Below, piece by piece: positions 43,931 to 55,117 of a DNA stretch of 64,000 nucleotides (position 1 is its first letter; each line of letters starts with the position of its first letter). The notes below the pieces were generated by a model. It was not told the DNA's origin. It did no database searches and saw only the letters and a program-made list of their open reading frames with translations. Source of the DNA: Rhynchonema sp. JSB1_4 (Eukaryota; Nematoda; Chromadorea; Monhysterida; Xyalidae); contig JASAMV010007806.1 in assembly GCA_030248065.1 (NCBI GenBank), positions 1 to 64,000 of the forward strand, read 5' to 3'. A program made the translations under genes and the position numbers.

Positions 43931-46900
43931 TCACCCCAACGTCTGTTGTTGTTGTTGTGCATTGTCATTATTTCCTTGTGTTTGCGCGCGCATCAATGCA
44001 AACGCATCCGGATGAGACGTACGTAGATGTTTCTGCAGATTGCTGGTGTACTTTCCGGCCAACTCCGTGCTGCACAGTTGACACGCACTTTTATTCGTCT
44101 CGGTCTTGTACACGAACCTGAAACAAAAAAATAAGTTAAGCGTCTCCTGGTCTGAGAATATGCAGCTGGCCTGATGACTACTAATATGGCTGATATGCAG
44201 CAAGCAACACCGATTTTCATTTTTGGCAAAAACTACCAATGTCGAAAAAGCGATATTTTGTTAAAAATATCAATTAATTTTTGTCGCGAGCTCCTTCGTT
44301 TTTTCACTGCCTTGCACAGTGGCGAAAACCGCCCGTAAAATTAACGAAACCGTCGATCCAATGAACCATAACTAAAATGAAGCCGGATCGCTGTTCCTGC
44401 AGTGCAAAATTTCTGAAATTCAAAGTTCCCATCCATACATGGTGCACGGCGCTCCTGCCTCCGAATGCGCGCCCGCACCAAATTCATGACGTTTTTTGGC
44501 TTCAATAATATTTCGGCTGTACGCATTTTTCGCGAGGGGGATGTAATTGGTGTACTGTTCTGTTCCCTCTTTGTGCCCTAGTCTATCGCGCGTGTAACAT
44601 CAGCCGTCGACCCCAAACCCCACCACGTTATATGGCACAGTGCGTTGTGCAACGCTGGTGCACTGGTTTCGGCAAGGTCACGTGACCGAGCAGTTGAGGC
44701 AAGGTCGACGCGGGTAATCATCAAAATTGTTGTTTATGGCGAGACATTTATTTTTCATTTTTATCTTGTTTATCGAACAATTAAAACGAGTGCCTAACTG
44801 AATGTCGTTTTATGCCGCGGCACGTGGAAATGAGAAGCTCACCTATCGTAAATGGATGCGAGCGATTGCATCAACAAAGTTTTGTGTAAAAGTTAAGAGT
44901 TAAAAAAAGAATCTTTCAAGTTCTGACTACGCCTAGTATACCGACTGTGAATTTATGCGAAATAAACAAAAATAGTAGTAATACATATATGTAACAGCAG
45001 CGAGTTTCGCCCGTGTCGGTCTGTTTTCACAGACGACGGCCGAGGTGCCAGGCCTCGTCGGTGGTGCGAACACCTCTCGGGCCAATTGACCTCCAAAAAC
45101 GACCTCGAGCAGATCGTAATGCTCACACACGCACACGACCAAAAGCGACCAACCATTGCCAAACCCGCGAGAATCCCCTCGTGCCACTGGCGTTGTTCGC
45201 AGCGATCAGATTCGGCGGCATTGTCTGACCCGAATTGATCGTCCAACCGTGATGTTGGGATGAACCGACACGACGACGAGGAGACACATGACGACCGTGG
45301 TGACTGTCTGCAATCACACAAAATCGGTGATGTGCCATAAAGTTGCAATTTTTCCGGAAAAATGTATTTACAGGAAAAAAAACCGTTTTTTTCGGTGATG
45401 TGCCACACTCATACGTCATACAGCAATGCGAACACGCTACACTGGCGTGAAGTATATTACTTAAACGATTCCTGGTTCTTCGTTCAAAAATACTTTTGAA
45501 AACCTGTTTCTTTTCTTTGAAAAAAACTTCGCTGTGGAAAATTTTAAAAAGCCAGTTTTTCCTCAAAGGTAGTCCCTAGTGCGTCAACAAACACACCAGA
45601 CTTCATATCAGTGTGACCAGAGTTTGGAGCACCTGCCGTTTTTGGTCACCACAACTAATATTCACCACGAGTGTGCTGCTAATGAGCAGTCAAGCAAAAA
45701 TATTTTCCAAAAAATTCCTTTTGATAGAGGGGTCACGATTATAGGGTCACACATAAAGGTGTTACGCTGTTGAGAGTACGATCCTTTTAGGGCGAACTAA
45801 GGTTAAATCCGGAATCCGGAAACCGGAAATAATTTGCATACAAAAATACAAAACATTTCCAGACTCCGGAAATATTTCCGGAAAACGCAGAATGTTACAT
45901 GCAAAAATAATGCGTTTTCCGGAAATATTTCCGGATTCCGGTTTCCGGATTCAACCTAAGTCCGCCCTTACTCAGCTGTTACGGGACGTTTCTGGTGGAT
46001 CGGCCATCGTCTGTGCCAGTGGTGTCGTTGGGAAATCAAAAAGTCAGGATACCGGATACCAAAAATTCAAACTTTTCGAATACCGGATACCCAAAATGAA
46101 AAATCTCGCATAATAATTCAGGATACCGGATACTCGTGGGTGAAAAAATCAAGATACCGGATACCAGAGGGGGTAACCCCTCCTATGGGTACCGCCCGTC
46201 CTATAAGCAAACAAACCCAATGCCCACCCCCACTGCCCACCATTAGCAGTTGGATTATTGTGATTGCCCACCGCTTGCAACATTCCCTTTCGTGCGTGCA
46301 CCGTGCGTAACAAGGCGTTTAGTACGGCGTCACGTGACGTTGTGCCAGTTGTGGTTGTTGTTGCGATTGTGGCATCGCTCGGGGTGGACGCTGTGCTGTA
46401 ATAGTTTTGAAATTCGAATTTGGAATTTCACATTTTCTGTCAACCTGCAAAAATATAATAAAGAGTCAATTTGTACGACACCGTGCTTGTTTTGCTTCGA
46501 CCTGTTTTTCACAGACAAGGGGTGTATCAGTGCGAATGCACAGGCACGTTAGCTTGTTTGATGTACTGTACACAGATGCACAAATACCTATACTGCCAGT
46601 TCACATATGCCGAGTTCTGCAGCGAGAGCTTCACAAACGTCAACCAAAGCTAGAAGTTGCCACCTTATGACGTACGATGCTTATACGCGTGGCCAATGGT
46701 GTAGCAGGGGGGGGGGGTGGGGGTCCCCCCTGGCTCAAAATGGTATAAAATCGGTATTTTTCACTCCAAATAGGCGAAAAATCGCGCGCTAAGCGCGAAA
46801 TTGGCGCTTTAAAGTACATTGTCATCAAAATTTCGACCTAAAAAATTTTCTTCCCCCCCTAGCTCGGCCGGTACAGTAGGTGGGTTGCCGCCCCACATTT

Positions 46901-49900
46901 TTGGTGGTACAGTAGGTTGCCGCCCCGCCTGGGTAGCTACACCACTGCGCGTGGCACTAATATTGCCGAAACCCAACAGTCCAAACGCACCCGCGCGCCG
47001 CCGTCTCCCCACCAGCATTGTCGGCTGATGTTTCACCATGCCTACGTATAAACGACATAGACGAGTGAACATGCATGGCGTGCCGTTGTGCGTGTGATGC
47101 AGTGTCAAATGTGGACGGGCAGAAATGACACGAATACGGGGCTGCACTAGTGGTGGACACTGGAATGAGACATACAGATTTGAGCTGACGCGGACAGTGT
47201 TGTTTGGATCGTATTTTGCGACAGAATATCCTCAGCATTAATTTTGTGACCAGCGTAAAAGTTCATCCCCTGTCCGAAATCAGCAACGTTCAGGCTGGTC
47301 ATAGTTAGTGCCGCACGCAACTATGTATGTAAATGACCAAACATGGCTGAAACAAAAAGGCGCTCGCGAAAACTAAATCCGCTCAACAATACGATGTCCT
47401 GCCCAAATTACCATCGGTTGCATGCCACTTTAAACAACACTGCTCAATTTGGCGTCAACAAACACAGAACCAGGCCACTTGAATGTTGATCTGCCGTGAC
47501 GCCACAACCGCTGCGACATCTTGTTAATTCGGATCACCGAAAAAATATCGAAACCAACAAAAATTCTGTACAGCGCAGTACAACCACAGTCACAAACGCG
47601 GTAAACAAACCATCATTATTATTATGCCGATGATAATCCACCATATCCAATGACGGCGGCTGATCAAGATTGTTGTTTTGCGACACGGAATTGCCGAAAA
47701 TGTCGCTCGACCCGACAGCCGGGCCGTCCAAAGTAGTTGGGTCATCGTTATTTGACGTTGAGGTCGGATACCGTACACTCGGCTCGGCCGCTGAACGTTT
47801 GGCGTGGCTGGTCGGCTGGAAAGGGGATGCAAGCTTGAGCATGGAATATTAAATCAGAAGTTGCACGTTGTGCGCATAAAGCACAATGACAAAAACAGAA
47901 CAGGATGTGAATTACGGCCTGAAACGTAAAAAAACGGTAATTATAAAATAATATCACTCCAGTTGTGGTTGCAAAACATTTCGCCCGCTAAGGTGTGACA
48001 ATATGGCCGGCCACGTTGCTTGAGCGCATGAAACATTCTTTGTGTGAAAAAAGTACGCGCCAAAACAACGCTTGCACTTAAAATCCATAATTCAAAAAAC
48101 CATCCAACCCTGAAGCATGATATAGTCTGTTGATTATATTTCGACATAGTGTATAAGCCCCATTCAGCTATGTTTGGAGCGGGCTGGGTCGACGCCATTC
48201 TAAATGAATGTTTCAAGCATTGCTAACTCAGGCAAAAGACCGATTGAACATTGCTTGCCGCGTGGCACAAAAACACGTGGCCTGTCATCGCACAACACCA
48301 ACAATGTTCAATGGCTCTGCGAATGAGTTGGCAATGCCTGAAACATTCATTTAGAATGGCGTCGACCCAGCCCGCTCCAAACATCGCTGAATGGGGCTTA
48401 TACACTATGTCGAAATATAATCAACAGACTATATGAATCAATACGATAAAATAAGCAAAATAAAGAAAAAAATACCAACCCCTTCAAAATCATCCGCATT
48501 ATTTGTCTGACTGCCAGCGACATTCGTATTATGCATCAACAGCGCTTTCAGCTGATTGGTGGCCTGGGCGCGTTGCATCAGTTCCAACAACAACACCGCC
48601 TGATTGGTCATTGCGTTCAAATTCGAATTTGCCGCCAACGTCGCTGATTGATCGCCGTTGTTGTTGTTGTTGATTGGTTCATTCGCTTCGCCGTAGTTGC
48701 TGCTTTCGGCCGGCGAGCGCTCGTTTTTCAGTGACCCACCAACACTTGGGTGTGATGGGATACTTCGGTCCTCAACTGCGCCACCTTCTTGACTGTCGTT
48801 AGGCGAAACTGCAATCATCAATGAATAACGAATACACATTGTTATTTGTTTATGTTGATATCAACGATTCGTTAAGCTGCAGTTATACTTGTTCATTTTG
48901 GGCTTGTAGACAGTGAGGACAAATTTTTGTTTGAATCATATTTTGTGATAGAGTTGAGGCACTAATTTTCACCAGCGTACAAGTTGCTCCCCTGCATCAA
49001 ATGAACAACTTTTACGCTGGTCGAAATTAGTGCTCAATCTCTATCACAAAATATAATCACAGGAAAAATTTGTCGTCATTGTCTACAAGCCCAAAATGGA
49101 CAAGTATAACTCCAGCTTAAAAGTAATATGGCCTGTTTCCACAGTCTACCCTCGTTTATAATTGAAAAAAATGTTGCACACAGTGTGCAACATTTTTTCA
49201 GTTGAGCACAGGGCGAGCTGAGTTTTTTAGTTTTCCGTATTTTATTCGCAAATCTGTGCAAGAGAATGCAAACACGTTGCACGAGGCGAGACGTAATGCA
49301 TATAGAAAAAGGAAAAAAACACGCAAGTTTTCTTGTTTCTTCAGAGAAAGCAGACAAACTTTCATGCACAGCTGATTATTTTATTGCGGTTCGAACGTTC
49401 CGAGTAAAGGCGAACTACACCAACACGAGCCCGATTTCGAAGGCGGTGTGTATTTAAAACGAATAGAAAGAGAAAATCATCATGCTCCACATTGTGGTCT
49501 TCAACGTTTCCCAAATCAGCAGCCACGTTTGAATGTTTCACTATTCTGCCAGCTGCGAAATCGGGCTTGTGTTGGCGTAGTTTGCCTTACTGCTTATTAT
49601 TGTGTAAATTATTTTGCCGAATACTTATAGCGATTGTGAAACATTTTCCGATCGCGTGCGATTGTAGAGCCAAAAATGAGGTGGTTGCTTCGCCAAGAAT
49701 TCTCAAAATTGCATAGAACTTGCCCAAATCAATGCCCTTTTCGGGGGTAAACTTTTTTTCAGATACCTAACTTTGCCTCAAAGTTCACAAATATCTCCCG
49801 AAAGGTCACACGACATCACAGACAGGGAACAATTTCCCAAATTGACAATATCAAGAGTCAAATAAAAAAGGCACCGACTTGGCGGCAATCGACTGTTGCT

Positions 49901-52900
49901 TCGATGGTGACCCCTCATGGACACAAACTGTTGCCAAGCGCCCGACCCATCCTCCGCGTGCACGCGTTTAAGATGGTACTCCATGTTGGTGTTGTACTTC
50001 TCTTGTCGTTCATACGTACATCTGTGACCAGAGATAGGTACGGTGAGGTGAGATAAACACTCGGAAAACAGGCTAATTAATGGTTTTGTCGTTAATTCAT
50101 CTCATCAAAGAAAGTCATCGAACACATGAGCCCCAAATGAGCGCGAAAGCTAATGTCGCAAATCACCACGTAGACTCAAAAGTGTTCAGTGCCTGCTGGC
50201 AGTCACGTGACCGCTGCAGCTAATACACGCGTAATGCGCTTTGGAAAAGTCTCTCCCAAGAGGAAAGTCAGAGTCCGGATAACGAGCGGCTGACCGAACA
50301 TGAATAACGATTTCAAATATTTACTTATCACCCAAGCATAATATCAGCCAGCTTGCCAGCTGTGTCCATGCACGCGTGTGACCATGTGAACGTGAACAAT
50401 TAAATCAGGGGCTGTCCATGACCCGATGTCCAAATTTTTAACACAGGTAAGTGAAAAAAACGCCCCAAACCTGTTTCCATTGCCGGTAATCACCATACAC
50501 CGCACGCTATGTCCCGTGTCCACAAAGAATTGCCACAACGGACTCGTCTTACGTCGACCGATGTAGCGCGCTGCTGGCCCATCGTGTGAAACATCGTGCA
50601 ACATCAGGGACACGGACGGGTCTGCTGCAACGTGGAGACGGGCATGGGGAAATAGTGGCGGCGCACCTAAGCGCCGGAACGTGCATGTGTACTGGCGCAT
50701 TTTTTTAAAAAAAATTTAATTTCGAAAAGAAACGGCTTTTCGCACCGACGGCGACTAGGCCTAGCACCTCATATCACCCGTCGTTTGCGCAAACAGGCCG
50801 AAGGGCAAATTAGGCTAAATCTGAAATCCGGAAATAATTTGCATGCAAAAATACAAAACATTTCTGGGCTCCGGAAAGATTTCTGGAAAACACAAGAATT
50901 TACATGCAAAAATAATGCGCTTTCCAGACATATTTCCGGATACCGATTTCCGGATTCAACCTAAGCCCGCCATAAACTGGTAACACTCACTGCTGTCATA
51001 TCATTTCCGCAAAACTACAGCTTTTTCAAATATTCTGCAGAAATGCGGGATGGACAATGGTTCAAGAATGCCTATTTGGCACAAAGCCCTGGTCTAAGAA
51101 AGCTCACAATTACACTAGGGGAGTTCGAAACCCCCCCCAAAGGCAGTTCAGTCAGTCAATGTAGACGACCTTGTTTCACGTTCCCGCATTTGAAAATTAT
51201 ACAGAAACAGCAGAAAAAAGGTTTTTTTGTACCGCAACTATACACAAATTCGAAATGGTGAACAAATTCAAAAAAAAAATCACACACCAATCGGTTGACT
51301 ATCCAAAGAATCAATCGATAATCGTGCTCTTTTCGTCTTCACATCGTCCATGTCCGACGGTGATAAGGGTCGTTTGATGGCCTGTGGCTGGCCGTTCACT
51401 GTCTGCAATCATAAATGGAATGGAAAGTCTGGACACTGCCGTTTTGTTCATTATTATTATTTTTATTACCGACTTGGGAATAGGGAGCGGGAGTACCCGA
51501 CATCTATACACTTTTCTTGGTGCCGACACACCACGACACCCAACATTACCCGAGCCCCACTTGGGAACAGTGGCGCACACAGGTTTTGGAGTCAGTATGG
51601 GCACTTTTGGAAAAATGCATTTTTACCTAGTGCTTGTTGCAAACCCAACATTTGTCAATTTTACCTCATGCGTTTTCACCAATTTCTATTCTTTTCGCGC
51701 AATTTTTGGCGCGCGAATTTTGAGTATTGTGAAGCAAAGACCACCGATTTTACACTAATTTTGGTCATCATGGTCAAAAAGTAACACTTTTGGGGCAAAA
51801 TCGGGGATATGTACCTCCTATACCGGGGTAAAAACCGGGGGAATATCTCCTGTACCATGCCAAACATAGGGGGTTTGTATCAAACGAGGGGATCCCAGAC
51901 ACAGCCCATTCAGTCTGGGGCGAAGTTGTCCAACGGGAGCCTAAGCCTAAGCCTTCTGCCCCCTGAATGTGCCCTTTACTTGGCCCAACGCTCTTAGACC
52001 GGATGAAGAAGAGAACTGTTACTGAACGTCGCGCGAAGCTCAAAATTTTCAGATTTCGGAGGAATTTTGTGGTAAAATGGCTGTTTGGACGTATTTAACA
52101 GGTGTTTTTTTATCTGTAAATCATGACCGACTGTCTTTCACGTCTCATTTGGTCTGGAGTTCGCCAACAAACACACTGTGCCCAATTCACTAGACTCTAA
52201 GTGCGTTTGATCGTCGGCAGATGAACTTTGAAGCCCCGCTGTTTTGCAACCAATGCCAATCAGAGTATTGTAATGAACATAATTGTAGTACACACTGCTA
52301 TATATGTAGTGCAGTAGCCAGTCTACGCTTACTTAGACCAGTTACAATATGGGCAACATTGACACAAAAGGAAACGGGAAGAAACGCGCGCAGCGCGAAA
52401 ATTTTTAGATTTTTCTTCTTTGTACCTTTGGATACCGCATTTCTCACACTTCCATGTCAAAAAAGTGCCCATCGCCATCTGAAAACTCGCCAAAAGTGCC
52501 CATGGGCACCATTTTTTTGAATTGACCACCTCAATTTTTTTGAATTGACCACCACCTCAAATTGACTATGGGCACCTGACCAAGGTGCCCATATGGCTGT
52601 TGCGCCACTGCCTTGGCCCATGGGCATTTTCAGGGAATTAAATTGTGCCCATGGGCACTTTTGGCAAAATTGTGCCCATGGGCACTTTTGAGACACCCTG
52701 GGCATTGCCCAATTTGCCCATTCCCAGGTGCGCCACTGCTTGGGAATCCAGCATTTGTTTGCAGAACGCAGTTTCGAGAGAACGCATGGCACATATTTTT
52801 TTGCCATTTGTTTTGAACAAGATTGCCGCAGTTGAGCCGCACCCTATCCGTGCTATTCCTTAGGGTGAATTGACAAAAAAAACGAAAAAAAGTACCGTTG

Positions 52901-54245
52901 TTTTCTTTTCGTTGAAAAAACTGTCTTTTCAAAAAAACCGTTTTTTTTCATATACTTTTCCAGTACCTTAGGTGTTCCGGTCAAAAAAGTGAAGTGTTTG
53001 GGCACAAAATATGAGCACAGAACACAAAAGTAGGGTTTCATAAAAAATTATGGTCCGAACATCTGACCAAAATTTGATCCGAACCAAAAACCCATCGGTT
53101 TGATGTTAGAACTTTCTGGGAAAAGTAAAATACAAAAACCCAAACAACCACCTTGAAAAATAAATGGAAAAGTATTCGGGCCTCGGAAAAAACGTTTTTT
53201 TTGTGAAAAAAATGTTTTTTTTCGTCCACCAGTATAAATAAACGATCATCTCACCAAAAATTTGGGGGGACTGTACCACCAATGCATGACGCGCGCGTTT
53301 TCCCCGCTTCACATTTTCGCAGACGAGCGGTAAACCGGGTCATCTTCAGTGCAAAGGCACCGGGCACACGTTCGAAAAAGAAACAAACCAATAAGTCAAT
53401 CCACGAAACGTACCTGCAACGCATCCCGACAAACACCGATCAACTCCTGTACATTTGTGTTCAGCTGTCTCAATTCAGTCAATATCATTGATTGTGTGCG
53501 CATGTCGACGTTGTTTTGGTCATTGCCCGCCAGCGCGCATGGAGATACTGCAAAATTGAAAAACAGCTAACATTATCTAATGCGCGTGTAACATCAACCA
53601 GCCTGCCGTCTACGTCTATGCCGGTGCGTTGACGTCAATCGATAATTTTGGCGTAAACTGGTTGACTGCTCTATTTTTTGGGGGCATTGATGTTTCTGTC
53701 ATACTATAAATGGAGGAAAACTCGTGGAACAGCCGATTTCATCTCACGGCGGGGATAATGGAAAATCATAAAACAAACACGATCGTCAACGAAAACAAGA
53801 CCAGCGGCTAGCAGTAATGTGGTCAAATCATCTCGTCAAACAAAGTCGTCGAACACATCACACATGTGTTAGTTTTCGCGCTCATTTGGGGCTCACGTGT
53901 TCGACTTTATTTGACGAGATGATTCGACGACAAAACCACTGGCCGGACCAGCAACTCCGGTTTCTTTTATGGCACTATTGCTGCAACGCAAGCCAGCAGC
54001 CAAATTCGACAAAATCAAGCCAATCTGCAAATTTGACAAGACCAAATCCCGCGTAGTTTACCTATCGTACGATCAGCGTGCTGCGACGCCGTCGGTGACA
54101 TTGACACGCGTCCATCTTTATTGTCAACAATCGCGGCTTGTGGACTAAGTCTGGGCTGGTCATTGTCGTTGTCTGGCTGTTGCGACCCCTCGATCGGCTC
54201 ATCGTTCTCGCTAACTGCACACGTTTGGTCACCATCATCGGTCAT
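43931..54245 (-). CDS. BED-type / C2H2 zinc-finger and BEN-like nuclear protein, 606 aa, 11 exons
   Basis: The CDS is the complement of 54062-54245, 53414-53547, 51288-51402, 50471-50624, 49912-50021, 48480-48808, 47611-47815, 47037-47159, 45165-45307, 44985-45121 and 43931-44117. All phases agree (1821 nt). Residues 1-145 are acidic then Ser/Pro-rich, with a basic NLS-like patch (VKTKRARLS). Residues about 165-218 are a BED-like finger (KTSPLWQFF ... YHLKRVH). Residues 234-410 are Asn/Gln-rich. Residues 419-442 are a C2H2 finger (C-x2-C-x12-H-x4-H). Residues about 475-545 are BEN-like (NNASGTRGFSR, HYDLLEVVFGGQLAREVF). A second BED-like finger sits at the C-terminus (C-x2-C-x14-H-x4-H, residues 557-580), followed by a Gln run. 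DNA binding in the nucleus is inferred. The 43-nt intron 45122-45164 and the donor of exon 44985 are the least certain parts. Confidence 0.75.
45790..45967. mobile_element. palindromic MITE, TIR GGGCGRACTTAGGTT, copy 1
   Basis: Ends GGGCGAACTAAGGTT and AACCTAAGTCCGCCC pair, flanked by TTA. The interior repeats TTTCCGGAAATATTTCCGG-type palindromes. It is intronic in the BED-BEN gene. A more diverged copy lies at 50803-50971. Confidence 0.7.
46017..46195. mobile_element. one-ended copy of CAGTGGTGTCG hAT MITE
   Basis: Left terminus CAGTGGTGTCGTTGGG and interior (TCAGGATACCGGATACC, GGGGGTAACCCC) match 62531-62951 in inverted layout. No right terminus or TSD is found, so it is truncated. Confidence 0.6.
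46694..46947. mobile_element. hAT-type MITE with perfect 8-bp TSD
   Basis: Termini CAATGGTGTAGC / GCTACACCACTG, with TSD CGCGTGGC at 46686-46693 and 46948-46955. It is 254 bp long with G-runs inside and lies in a BED-BEN intron. It is related to the CAGTGRTGT-ended family at 57728 and 62531. Confidence 0.9.
48123..48431. mobile_element. TA-flanked palindrome, TIR TAGTCTGTTGATTATATT
   Basis: Arms of about 120 bp pair (TCGACATAGTGTATAAGCCC, GCGGGCTGGGTCGACGCC), with TA at 48121-48122 and 48432-48433. It lies 48 nt inside the intron after BED-BEN exon 48480-48808. Confidence 0.8.
48876..49116. mobile_element. TTAA-flanked palindromic MITE
   Basis: Ends GCTGCAGTTATACTTG / CAAGTATAACTCCAGC are flanked by TTAA (48872-48875 and 49117-49120). 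The centre holds CACTAATTTT.ACCAGCGTA, a word also seen near 18980, 47250 and 63015. It is 241 bp long and intronic in the BED-BEN gene. Confidence 0.8.
50803..50971. mobile_element. palindromic MITE, TIR GGGCGRACTTAGGTT, copy 2
   Basis: It shares AAATCCGGAAATAATTTGCA-like interior and the AACCTAAGCCCGCC right end with the copy at 45790. It is more diverged and also intronic in the BED-BEN gene. Confidence 0.6.
51568..52738. mobile_element. 1.17-kb hAT-type non-autonomous element
   Basis: Termini CAGTGGCGCAC / GGTGCGCCACTG with a perfect 8-bp TSD, CTTGGGAA, at 51560-51567 and 52739-52746. The right part carries tandem GTGCCCATGGGCACTTTTG-like palindromic units (about 52480-52700) and a second internal GCGCCACTG end at about 52590-52600. 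No transposase is seen. It lies in the BED-BEN intron between exons 53414 and 51402. Confidence 0.88.
53819..53939. mobile_element. short palindromic MITE, TIR GTGGTTTTGTCGTC
   Basis: Arms GTCAAATCATCTCGTCAAAC / GTTTGACGAGATGATTYGAC-like sequences fold over about 121 bp. Single-arm relatives are found near 33330-33400 (calexcitin intron) and 50080-50160. Confidence 0.65.
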
Positions 54246-55117
54246 GGTTCGGGTCGGACTGGCTGGGATGAAAGATGAAAACATAAAAATTAAAAGTAAA
54301 TGTCAAAAGTAAAATTATCCTAAATTTGTAGCAAAGATTAACGAGCGAATCGGAAAGCACGACTTTGTGGATCGAAAACGTTTGGCATACATATATGTAG
54401 ATTTGAAATTTGCACTTCGATACACAAAAAATCGTATAACAAGATTATATCAGGAAATTCGGCCCAAAATCGAGGACCAAACGCGCGCCAAAGCAACGCG
54501 ATTTTCACCACACAAATCAATCACAGAAATATTTTTGTCGAGCACGTTTTTATCCGCCACATACATAATCGAAAATAAAATCATCAACCACTCAGAAAAG
54601 CACAACAACAACAAAAACGACAGTGGTAACACATATACGTCATGCCCAAATAGTGATGGTCCGTTTGAGCGCATCAAACGCTTGAAACATCAAGTAGACA
54701 GCAATTTGAGTCTGATGATGTTTCAATTTTAGTTGAAACTTATCAAGAAACACGCACAAAAACAGTTGAAACCCAGAAACATACATGAACTTTGTTGCGA
54801 CCGAATCGCAAAAACGGCGCACTACATGTGAAATGAAGACAAAAATGCGAAAATGGCATTCGGAAAGAACTTTTTACCACTACAGAATGTCTAAAATACA
54901 CAGAATAGTGGACAATAATCAGGTTTACCCCAAATGTACGTTAGTTTGTGCCAAGAAATCATATCAAAACAAGCACAGATGGGCTGAATAATTATGTGGA
55001 TTCTAAAACAAGCCCAGCAGAACAGGCTCGAAACAACATAACGACAAAAATACCGATGTTTGAATTGGGTGGTGTACAGTAGCTGGCTGCTGCAAGATAC
55101 GACACCATCGCACAAAT
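54246..55117. other. intergenic region between two minus-strand genes
   Basis: It should hold the BED-BEN promoter and 5' UTR (an acceptor CATCCCAG sits at about 54264, just before the ATG exon) and the FET 3' UTR. Two TGATGTTTCA motifs lie back to back, 24 bp apart (54683-54692 minus, 54716-54725 plus). No gene is seen; ORFs on either strand are AT-rich and featureless. Confidence 0.45.

Noticed and set aside
46342..46441. Minus-strand exon candidate ending in a Gln-rich tail
   Set aside because: Joining it to the C2H2 exon in the required phase gives an immediate stop. The exon at 45307 fits the phase and continues the protein.
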